Shown piece after piece: positions 7,352 to 13,631 of a DNA stretch of 25,919 nucleotides. The DNA lies in IMG/VR virus record IMGVR_UViG_3300046683_000098, positions 1 through 25,919 of that record; one strand, 5' to 3'. The stretch's first letter is position 1. Every line of letters starts with the position of its first letter. The position numbers and the translations under genes are program-made. The notes beneath the pieces were generated by a model. It had not been told where the DNA came from, did not search any database, and saw nothing but the letters and a program-made list of their open reading frames with translations. This DNA comes from a virus.

Positions 7352-8023
7352 CTAGTGCGCTGCCGCGCGATTCTCGAGATGTGCACACGTATCGTCGATC
7401 ACGTCGAGCAGCTCGCGCAGCTCCGCGCGCGCGCATGTCAGGCCGTGGATGGCCGCTCCGATCGCTCCGAGCGGCTTGCCGGCACACAGCTGCGCGACGT
7501 CGCGCTCGAGCTGGAGCGAGATCGCGTCGAAGGCCTCGCGGCTCAAGCCAGCCTTGAGCACTTCGCGCTCGGCTTCCGTGTAGCCGCGTGCCGCGTGAAG
7601 GCCGAGCGCTCGCGCGAGCCGCTCGCTCTCCGCATGTTCGAGCACGAGCTCTCCGGCTAGCCTGCCGTCCTCGCGGTACAGCGCGACGAGCTCGCTGCTC
7701 GAGCTCGATGCCAGCACGTCGAGCCGCGTGATCGATGTGCGCTGCCGTCGCTGATTCAGGCCTGGGTAGCTGCGCACGCGCGGCAGCGGCTCGATCATCC
7801 GCCGGATGCAGCCGAGCAGGCAGCGTACGACATAGGCCGGATCGAGATCGCGCACTGCCACGAGCGCATCCGGATGCTCGCGATCGCGATCGTGCACGAG
7901 CAGGACAACGTCCAGCGCGTCGCGGCCGAGGATGTCCGCGAGTTGGCCGATGAGTGGAGCGATGCGATCGCGCACGCGTGCCACAGCCTGCAGCACTCTA
8001 CTAGATTGCGTCTCGGCTTCCAT
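7352..8023 (-). CDS. Accessory phage protein, unknown function
   Basis: A 223-residue protein of unknown function. The N-terminal part has two helices and a hydrophobic strand, DVVLLVHDRD, then a segment with RDLDPAYVVRCLLGCIRRM. A Ser-rich piece (LASSSSSEL) leads to a long Glu/Arg/Ala/Leu-rich helical C-terminal half. The minus-strand reading has the codon habits of the structural genes (CTC-GAG, GCG, CGC, GAC), while the overlapping plus-strand frame gives an Arg-rich, non-protein-like product. It is divergent from the gene at 8050, with only 26 bases between the two ATGs. That gap holds one palindromic promoter-like element. No enzyme motif is recognised. Confidence 0.65.
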   Translation of the reverse strand: MEAETQSSRVLQAVARVRDRIAPLIGQLADILGRDALDVVLLVHDRDREHPDALVAVRDLDPAYVVRCLLGCIRRMIEPLPRVRSYPGLNQRRQRTSITRLDVLASSSSSELVALYREDGRLAGELVLEHAESERLARALGLHAARGYTEAEREVLKAGLSREAFDAISLQLERDVAQLCAGKPLGAIGAAIHGLTCARAELRELLDVIDDTCAHLENRAAAH

Positions 8024-8031
8024 GCGTCTGC

Positions 8032-8041
8032 ACTATATAGT
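8032..8041. promoter_or_regulatory. Symmetric bidirectional -10 palindrome between divergent leaderless genes
   Basis: ACTATATAGT is a perfect 10-bp palindrome. The minus-strand ATG at 8023 lies 8 bases to its left and the plus-strand ATG at 8050 lies 8 bases to its right. TATAGT reads identically toward each gene, and neither start has room for a Shine-Dalgarno in a transcript initiated there. One element could thus start two leaderless RNAs in opposite directions. No convincing -35 is seen on either side. Confidence 0.5.
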
Positions 8042-8049
8042 CCGCGGCT

Positions 8050-8589
8050 ATGCCTGACTACAACCCACAAGACACAGTCTCGCTCGCGGAGCTCGAACGG
8101 TTGATCGGCGTAGACAGAGTGCGGAGTCTGCACGAGCGGATCCAGACAGCGCGATGGTCGGCCAAGTGTGAGCAGCTGCTGCATCGGATGCGCGAGATTG
8201 TCGACGCGCTGCTCGCGCTCGAGCCGACGACGATGGAGAGCCGGCCGAGTTGGTTTGCGCTGCAAGAGGAGTTCACGTCCGTATCCGCGCGACTCAACGC
8301 GCTGCACGCGCCGGAGCCGCTCGAGCCGGAGTGCGAGCTCGAGCCGCACTGCGAGCTCGAGCAGGTTTGCCGATGGTGCTGCAAGCCGTACGACGCGCAT
8401 CTGTCCGAGCGCGCGCCAGGAGCGCCGCAGCCGCGCATGCCGTGCCTCGGCCTCAAGTCGTCATACCTCGCGAGAGACTGCGCGCAGCACGCGCCGCCGC
8501 GGAGCGTCGAGCCAGAGGAGCGCTGCATCGCGTGCGCGCTCACGGACGGCGGCGTGTGCCCCGATCACGCAGCCGAGCGCAGCTCGTGA
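8050..8589 (+). CDS. Cys-rich accessory protein, unknown function
   Basis: A 179-residue protein. The N-terminal half is helical (SLAELERLIGVDRVRSL, then a leucine-rich helix to about 60). The C-terminal half is rich in possible metal ligands: Cys107, Cys110, Cys111, His117, Cys132, Cys144, His147, Cys159, Cys162, Cys170 and His173, which suggests one or two zinc sites. An 18-bp unit beginning CTCGAGCCG is repeated at 8320-8337 and 8338-8355, with half of a third copy, giving tandem LEPxCE. It starts 8 bases after the symmetric promoter-like palindrome and ends 116 bases before the DUF2213 gene. The family is not recognised, so any function would be a guess. Confidence 0.65.
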   Translation: MPDYNPQDTVSLAELERLIGVDRVRSLHERIQTARWSAKCEQLLHRMREIVDALLALEPTTMESRPSWFALQEEFTSVSARLNALHAPEPLEPECELEPHCELEQVCRWCCKPYDAHLSERAPGAPQPRMPCLGLKSSYLARDCAQHAPPRSVEPEERCIACALTDGGVCPDHAAERSS

Positions 8590-8670
8590 CGCCTTTTGCG
8601 GCTCACTCGCTCGTGCGACGCTGAGCGTGTAGGCGATCCACTGCGCTGCGCGCACAGGACAGGGCCACGC

Positions 8671-8698
8671 TTGACACGCTTCGGCCTCCGTTGATAGC
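8671..8698 (+). promoter_or_regulatory. Predicted leaderless promoter of the DUF2213 gene
   Basis: A perfect TTGACA (8671-8676), a 16-bp spacer, GATAGC (8693-8698) and 7 bp lead to GTG 8706. It lies in the 116-bp gap after the accessory island, where the head operon resumes. The geometry matches the elements before the portal and gp25-like genes. It also decides the start: GTG 8706 rather than the in-frame TTG at 8691, which lies inside the promoter. Confidence 0.55.
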
Positions 8699-8705
8699 GG
8701 TCCTC

Positions 8706-9884
8706 GTGTCACTCGCGTCACTCGTCGCTCGCTTCGACGCTGCGCGTCTCGGCCAGACAAGCCGCACCCCACAAGGGTTTCTGCGCGCTCCGGCACGATT
8801 GACGCGCACTGGAGTGCTTACGTATCGACGCGCAGACGGCACGGTAGTGCGCGAGCTGCGTCGTCCTGAGCAAGTGTTTCGACCTGACTCGCTCGCGAGC
8901 TTGGCCGACGCTCCGCTCACGGATCTGCATCCCAAAGTGATGGTCAATCCGGCCAACGCGCGCGAGCTCGGACACGGACACGTGAGCCAGTCCACTGTGC
9001 GCGCAGACGGCCGTTTCGTCGCTGGCGAAGTGATCGTCACGGACGCTGGCATGATCGGCGCTATCGAAGGCGGCAAGCGCCGCGAGATCTCGGCCGGCTA
9101 CAACTGTAAGCTCGTGGTAGGCGCAGGCGTCTGGAACGGCGAGCACTACGACGCCGAGCAAACGGACATCGTCTACAACCACGTCGGCATCGGCCCAGCA
9201 AATTGGGGCCGAGCTGGCAGCGACGTCGCGCTTCGGCTCGACGGCGCGGCCGAGGAGCTGCCGACGACTGAAACTGCTTGGCTCACGGACGCGTCCGACG
9301 CTCCGGAGCTCGAGCCTGAACTGAAGCCAAGAGGGAAAGTCATGGAGCTCGTCACGATCCGCATCGATGCCATCGACGTGCAAGTGCCGCAAGCAGCGGC
9401 GCAGCTGATCAACCGAGCGCTCGAGCAGCGCGACGCTGCCATCGCTTCGGCCAAGTCCGAAGCGACAGGCCACAAGTCGCGGCTCGACGCGCTGCAAGGC
9501 GAGCTCGACGGCACGAAAGTGAAGCTCACGGAAGCTGCGGATCCGAATCGCTTCGACTCCGCTGTCACGGAGCGCATCGCGCTGCTCGAGCGCGCGCGCG
9601 GAGTGCTCGGCGCCGAAGCCAAGCTCGACGGCAAGAGCGCGCGCGAGATCAAGGAGCTTGTGATCAAGCATCTGGACTCGAGCGCGGACTTTGCCGGCAA
9701 GTCGGACGAGTACGTGCAAGGTCGCTTCGACGCGGCCGGCGTGCCGGACGGCAACCCGCTCGACGACGCGCGTCGGCAGCTGCACACGCGCGGAGACGGC
9801 GGCAACCCGCCGGCTAACCCGCCAAAGTTCGCGACGCCGCCATGGCGCAAACCACTGTCCGCGACGCGCTCGTCCTCGAGCTAG
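8706..9884 (+). CDS. DUF2213 protein, likely prohead protease/scaffold-type
   Basis: A 392-residue protein. The N-terminal 200 residues match the DUF2213 pattern: RFDAARLGQTSRTPQGFL, then ARLTRTGVLTYRRADG, then LTDLHPKVMVNP, GHVS, and REISAGYNCKL. DUF2213 proteins lie before the capsid genes of many myophages and are thought to act in prohead maturation or as scaffolds. After an acidic, Pro-rich joint (about 195-215) the C-terminal half is a charged helical region with a coiled-coil look (QLINRALEQRDAAIASAKSE), as expected for an internal scaffold. GTG 8706 is chosen because the product then begins just before the conserved RFDA block. It is followed by the cement and capsid genes, which supports the head-assembly role. 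The catalytic residues are not identified. Confidence 0.85.
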   Translation: MSLASLVARFDAARLGQTSRTPQGFLRAPARLTRTGVLTYRRADGTVVRELRRPEQVFRPDSLASLADAPLTDLHPKVMVNPANARELGHGHVSQSTVRADGRFVAGEVIVTDAGMIGAIEGGKRREISAGYNCKLVVGAGVWNGEHYDAEQTDIVYNHVGIGPANWGRAGSDVALRLDGAAEELPTTETAWLTDASDAPELEPELKPRGKVMELVTIRIDAIDVQVPQAAAQLINRALEQRDAAIASAKSEATGHKSRLDALQGELDGTKVKLTEAADPNRFDSAVTERIALLERARGVLGAEAKLDGKSAREIKELVIKHLDSSADFAGKSDEYVQGRFDAAGVPDGNPLDDARRQLHTRGDGGNPPANPPKFATPPWRKPLSATRSSSS

Positions 9885-9958
9885 TCGCTGTCCACACATC
9901 GCGCGCGCCGCGGAACTTCGCGTCGCAACCACTCGAAGCCTAGGGAGAACAGCCAGCC

Positions 9959-10453
9959 ATGCAGACAGCGTACGATCTCGACTACCCAGTAGGCGTCGAG
10001 GGCCAGAAGATCGAAGGCTTTCCGTCGAGCATCATCTCAGCACTCGCGGAGGCTGGGATAGTCGTCGTCGGCAAGATCATGACGATGGATCTGACGTCCG
10101 GACACAACGACAAGTCCGCGAAGGCTCCGACGACGGCCGCGATGATCACAGGCGCTGGCGCGCTCGGCGTCTCGATGTGGGATCCGTCGTATCCGGAGCC
10201 TCCGTACGCTCAGTACGCGGCATTCCCGATCATGCGCAAAGGCCGGATCCTGCTCGCGAGCGAGACAGTGCTCGCGAAAGGCGTGCATCCCTTTGTGCGC
10301 TTCGCGGCTGGAGCCGGCACAGTGCTCGGCTCGATTCGCAACGACGTGGACACAGTCTCTTCGGCCGACACGGCCGTCGCATGTCCATGGCTCACGACGA
10401 TCACTCCGTGCACGTCGATCGGCGGCCTGTGCGTCGTGGAAATCAACCTCTGA
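9959..10453 (+). CDS. Capsid cement/decoration protein (Gp24-like)
   Basis: The 164-residue protein probably binds the outside of the capsid lattice and stabilises it. It resembles the structural cement (Gp24/DUF2190-like) family. It has an N-terminal strand-rich part, a central GALGVSMWDPSY segment, and the typical FPIMRKGRILLASETVLAKGVHPFVRF stretch described here by its ends only: FPIMRKGRI then GVHPFVRF, near 100-130. A Cys pair lies near the C-terminus. ATG 9959 has AGGGAG upstream at a workable distance, and the gene directly precedes the major capsid gene. The 74-base gap before it has no other recognised element. Confidence 0.8.
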   Translation: MQTAYDLDYPVGVEGQKIEGFPSSIISALAEAGIVVVGKIMTMDLTSGHNDKSAKAPTTAAMITGAGALGVSMWDPSYPEPPYAQYAAFPIMRKGRILLASETVLAKGVHPFVRFAAGAGTVLGSIRNDVDTVSSADTAVACPWLTTITPCTSIGGLCVVEINL

Positions 10454-10458
10454 TCAGT

Positions 10459-10478
10459 CTGCGCTGAGCGAGGCGCAG
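10459..10478 (+). other. Intergenic hairpin between cement and capsid genes
   Basis: CTGCGC (10459-10464) and GCGCAG (10473-10478) can pair into a 6-bp stem with an 8-base loop. It lies just after the cement stop and 64 bases before the capsid ATG. There is no following T-tract, so it is not a standard terminator. It could stabilise or partly separate the capsid message, or be incidental in GC-rich DNA. Confidence 0.25.
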
Positions 10479-10542
10479 CCGCGGAGCGGCATGCGCGCAG
10501 AGCGGCGCTGGAACCTCTCAACGCGGACAGGAGACACGAAGC

Positions 10543-11616
10543 ATGTACGACGATCTGCAAACACTGGATCCACTGAATGGGCGCCGCATCGCAGAGCTGT
10601 GCGAGCAGATCGGCTCGCGGCTCGACAGCCAGCAGCTCTCGCAAGTGATGCTTGCGATGGCCAACACGCGCGCGGATCTGTTTGGCATCGAGCGACTCGA
10701 TGCCAACGAGACAGCGCTGTTCGGCCGGCAGCTCGAGTACATCAGCGCGCGCATCCGCGAGACGAAGCGGCCTGAGCTCAAGTGGCGGCAGTTCGTGCCA
10801 GTCACGAGCGAAGTGCCGGCCGGCGCGGAGACGTGGACTTACTACATGTGGGATGCGGCCGGCATGGCCGACATCGTTGCCAACTACGGAGACGACATCC
10901 GTCGCGTCGGCGTCACTGCGAAGAAGTTCACGCAGGACATCGCATCGTGGGCACTCGGCTACGATTGGAGCGTGCTCGACATCGAGCGCGCGACGTTCGG
11001 CGGCATCAACTACCGCAATCGCAAGAGCGATCAGGTTCGCAAAGGCTTCGAGCTGCGCTTCGAAGCGATGGCCGCGCTCGGCTACACAGGCGCGAACATC
11101 CGCGGCCTGCTCAACAACGTGAACGTGCCTGTGATCAGCGCGGCCGTCGTCGGCGGCTCGGCCGTCTGGGGCTCCAGCGGCAAGTCTGCGAACGACGTGC
11201 TCAACGACTTGCTCGCGATGGAGGACTCGATCCTCACGACGACCAAAGGCGTCGAGACTCCGGACACGCTGCTCTTGAGCTTGGCCAAGTTCCGCTACAT
11301 CCAGAACACTGCGCTGTTCGTCGGCGCAGGCTCGGACGAGAAAGTCACGATCCTCAAGGCCTTCCTCGAGCGCTCGCAGAACGTCACAGGCGTCGACTGG
11401 TGGCATCCGCTCGCGCTCGCGAACGCTGGCGGCACTGGGCCTCGCGCGTGCATGTACAAGCGCGATCCTGAGCACGTTCACTTCGAGATGCCGCTCGCTC
11501 CGCGCGAGCTGCCTGCACAGGTCAAGAACTTGGCACTCGACGTCAACTCGTGGTGCCGCGCTGGCGGCGTCGTGTACGAGTATCCGCTGTCCGCTGTCTA
11601 CATGGACGGCATCTAA
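10543..11616 (+). CDS. Major capsid protein (DUF2184)
   Basis: The 357-residue HK97-fold shell protein. The DUF2184 signature is clear: PELKWRQFVPVTSEVPAGAE at about 78-97, then TWTYYMWDAAGMADIVANYGDD (given here as landmarks at 97-118), and near the C-terminus RELPAQVKNLALDV followed by GGVVYEYPLSAVYMDGI, the usual closing block. The short N-terminus before the conserved region shows no long scaffold, which fits the separate DUF2213 gene upstream. ATG 10543 has AGGAG about 12 bases upstream. As the most abundant protein it is expected to be strongly expressed, but no dedicated promoter is visible before it. Confidence 0.93.
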   Translation: MYDDLQTLDPLNGRRIAELCEQIGSRLDSQQLSQVMLAMANTRADLFGIERLDANETALFGRQLEYISARIRETKRPELKWRQFVPVTSEVPAGAETWTYYMWDAAGMADIVANYGDDIRRVGVTAKKFTQDIASWALGYDWSVLDIERATFGGINYRNRKSDQVRKGFELRFEAMAALGYTGANIRGLLNNVNVPVISAAVVGGSAVWGSSGKSANDVLNDLLAMEDSILTTTKGVETPDTLLLSLAKFRYIQNTALFVGAGSDEKVTILKAFLERSQNVTGVDWWHPLALANAGGTGPRACMYKRDPEHVHFEMPLAPRELPAQVKNLALDVNSWCRAGGVVYEYPLSAVYMDGI

Positions 11617-11622
11617 GCAGCA

Positions 11623-11675
11623 GCACGCTCACAAGACACGGCACGCTGACAAGACACGGCACGCTCAAGAGACAC
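11623..11675. repeat. Three tandem 18-bp repeats after the capsid gene
   Basis: The unit GCACGCTCACAAGACACG (11623-11640) is repeated with one change at 11641-11658, and a diverged third copy follows at 11659-11675. The array fills the gap between the capsid stop and the Shine-Dalgarno of the next gene. No strong hairpin or promoter is seen in it. Confidence 0.8.
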
Positions 11676-11690
11676 AACCCAAGGACAACC

Positions 11691-12260
11691 ATGCGCTACC
11701 TCAACCCGCTGCGGCTTCTGACTGCTTTTACAGTCGCTTTCGTGCTCACGCTCGCTGCCGGCATGCCGGCCGATACCGCGAGCGCGCAGCGTGAGCGTGT
11801 GCTGATGGCGCATCATGGAGATCTGCTGATGGCCAACCTACACACAGTCAAGAACACGAGCGCGCGGCTCGTGCACATCAACATCGGCACGGAAGTGATC
11901 TCGATCGCTCCACTCAAGGAGATCACGATCCAGCCGGAGCAGCTCGAGGCCGTCGGCCAAGCGCTCGACGGCCCGCTCAAGGCGTTCGTGGCAAGCGGAG
12001 ATCTCGTGATCGACGGCAAGCCGCTCGCTCCGCCAGTGGACATCGAGCCGCAGCGTGCGGCCATACAGCGCGCTGATGCGCGCTCTGCTGCTGATCCGCG
12101 GCTGAGCGCGCCGCCAGTCGAACCGCTGCGACAAGGCTCGGACAGCGACAGCGACACAGATCCGGCTCCAGCGCAGAGCAGTGCCAGCGCGCAGAGCGCT
12201 GCGAGCTCGCAGGAGCCGGCCGCACAACCCTCCGGCAGTAGCAGCAGCAAGCGTCGCTGA
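11691..12260 (+). CDS. Small virion-module protein with possible signal peptide
   Basis: A protein of 189 residues from ATG 11691, with AAGGA five bases before it. From this start it has a good signal-peptide shape: Arg2/Arg8, a hydrophobic run at 9-24, and a TASA-QRE site at 32/33. A second start, ATG 11829, has GGAG eight bases upstream and would give a cytoplasmic 143-residue product beginning MANLHTVKNTSARLVHINIG. That form looks like small phage proteins found after the capsid gene. Both frames are the same, so dual starts are possible. The C-terminal third is Ser/Ala/Asp-rich and probably disordered, with a SDSDSDTD run. Function is unknown; by position it may be a head accessory protein. 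Confidence 0.7.
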   Translation: MRYLNPLRLLTAFTVAFVLTLAAGMPADTASAQRERVLMAHHGDLLMANLHTVKNTSARLVHINIGTEVISIAPLKEITIQPEQLEAVGQALDGPLKAFVASGDLVIDGKPLAPPVDIEPQRAAIQRADARSAADPRLSAPPVEPLRQGSDSDSDTDPAPAQSSASAQSAASSQEPAAQPSGSSSSKRR

Positions 12261-12265
12261 GCTCG

Positions 12266-12586
12266 ATGGCCGACGCGCTCACAGCAGCCGTGTACACGAG
12301 CTCGGTTGACGAGCTCGTGTCCGAGTTTCCCGAGTTCGCGCGCTGTCCGGCAGCGCTGATCGCGGCGAAGCTCGCGGATGCGGAGCGCTTGACGGCCGTC
12401 GACTACGAGCCGATCACGCGGCCAGTGCGCGTGAAGTACCTAGCGTGCGAGCTGCTCGCGCTGTCTCCGGCGGCAGAGTTCGCGCGGCTCGATCCCAGCA
12501 AAGAACGCGACGGCGCTTGCAGTCTCTACGAGCGCCGTCGTCTCGAGATTGATAGAGCCAACAGCTTTCCGATCGTCGTGCTGTGA
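12266..12586 (+). CDS. Head-completion / head-tail adaptor protein (DUF4054)
   Basis: The 106-residue helical protein matches DUF4054: an early FPEFARCPAALIAAKLADAE block near 20-40, a middle helix KYLACELLALSP, and a final DPSKERDGACSLYERRRLEIDR-type segment near the C-terminus. DUF4054 proteins form the adaptor ring beneath the portal. The gene begins five bases after the previous stop and overlaps the next gene at GTGATG. Its place between the capsid and neck genes agrees with a connector role. No strong Shine-Dalgarno is seen. Confidence 0.85.
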   Translation: MADALTAAVYTSSVDELVSEFPEFARCPAALIAAKLADAERLTAVDYEPITRPVRVKYLACELLALSPAAEFARLDPSKERDGACSLYERRRLEIDRANSFPIVVL

Positions 12587-13068
12587 TGCCAGTCGAGGAC
12601 AAAGATCACGGATGGAGCGAGCTTGCCAAGCGCGTCGAAGCGCTGAGCGGCGACGAGCACGTCCTCGTGGGAGTCCTCGGCTTGAAGGCTGCGCAGCCGC
12701 ACGGAAACGGCGTCACGAACCTCGACGTCGCGGCCTGGAACGAGTTCGGCACGCGTAACTCCGATGGAACCGAGCACATTCCGGCTCGAAGTTTCATCCG
12801 CGCGACAGTCGACATCCATCAGGATCAGCTGCTGCGGATGAGCGCGAAGCTCGGCAAAGGCGTGATCAGCGGAGCGTTCGCGGCCGGCCAAGCGCTCGAG
12901 CTGCTCGGAGAGCACGCTGTCGGCCTGATGATCCAGCGCATCAATGCGCACATTCCGCCGCCGAACGCAGCGAGCACGATCAAGCGCAAAGGCTCGAGCA
13001 CGCCGCTCATCGCGCACACAGGCCAGCTCAAGAGCAGTCTGAGCTACAAGCTCGGAGGCGTCGCTTGA
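12586..13068 (+). CDS. Neck/tail-completion protein (HK97 gp10-like)
   Basis: A 160-residue protein. Landmarks are AAWNEFGT near 49-56, HIPARSFIR near 65-73, and the C-terminal PPPNAASTIKRKGSSTPLI then HTGQLKSSLSYK. This set is typical of HK97 gp10-like and related minor virion proteins that join head to tail. The start is placed at ATG 12586, which overlaps the DUF4054 stop; GTG 12583 one codon earlier is an alternative. It overlaps the next gene by one base and should be translated by coupling. Confidence 0.8.
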   Translation: MPVEDKDHGWSELAKRVEALSGDEHVLVGVLGLKAAQPHGNGVTNLDVAAWNEFGTRNSDGTEHIPARSFIRATVDIHQDQLLRMSAKLGKGVISGAFAAGQALELLGEHAVGLMIQRINAHIPPPNAASTIKRKGSSTPLIAHTGQLKSSLSYKLGGVA

Positions 13069-13622
13069 TGGACTGGCAGGCGTTCGAGATAGGTATCCGG
13101 CAGTGGTTCGCGTACGCGAGCGGCATCTCGTACGACGACATCGTGATGGAAGGCGCTCCGGAAGGCATGATCGGCCGGCCGTGCGCGTTTCTGAGCGTGC
13201 TCGCGAACGCGACAGGCACAGGCAGCGACGAGCAGCGGCTCGCGTCGCAAGGCGCTGGCAAGGACGCGCTCGTGCATCTCACAGGCAATCGCAGGCTCAC
13301 GCTGCACTGCAAAGTCCGCACGCGCTCGCACGCGCCGGACGAGCGCGCGCTTGTGTACCTCGAGCGCGTGCGCGACGCGATGGAACTGCCGAGCACGCAG
13401 CAGACGTTTGCGCGGATCGGCGTCGGCTTCGTGCAGACAGACGCGCTCGTGACGCTCGGCCGCGTGTTCGACAAGCGGCAGGAGTCCGAAGCGTCGATGG
13501 ACATCCTGCTCACAGCCTGCCTGGATAAGGCGACGAGCGAGACTGTCGGCACGATCGAGCAAGTCCGCATCAGCGGCACAGTGAATGGGACGATCACGAC
13601 TCCATCGCGAGTCATTCCGTAG
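13068..13622 (+). CDS. Neck/tail terminator protein (gp12-like)
   Basis: The 184-residue protein resembles the phage neck terminator gp12-like (LIC_12616-type) family. It begins with a helix and WFAYASGI, then the conserved RPCAFLSVLA strand, a strand pair LTLHCKVRTRSH, and late strands ending VRISGTVNGTI. These proteins cap the tail tube and sheath at the neck. The start is ATG 13068, sharing its A with the upstream TGA; TTG 13065 is less likely. It is followed after nine bases by the sheath gene, as usual in this module. Confidence 0.8.
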   Translation: MDWQAFEIGIRQWFAYASGISYDDIVMEGAPEGMIGRPCAFLSVLANATGTGSDEQRLASQGAGKDALVHLTGNRRLTLHCKVRTRSHAPDERALVYLERVRDAMELPSTQQTFARIGVGFVQTDALVTLGRVFDKRQESEASMDILLTACLDKATSETVGTIEQVRISGTVNGTITTPSRVIP

Positions 13623-13631
13623 GGAGCGATC

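Noticed and set aside
7103-7660. Plus-strand open frame of 185 codons in the island
   Set aside because: It overlaps two minus-strand genes whose products and codon use look more natural, and it has no ribosome site or promoter-like element.
8691-8693. TTG 8691 as start of the DUF2213 gene
   Set aside because: It overlaps the predicted -10 hexamer and adds residues before the usual family start; GTG 8706 fits both family and promoter. The same reasoning applies to TTG 22326 versus GTG 22341.
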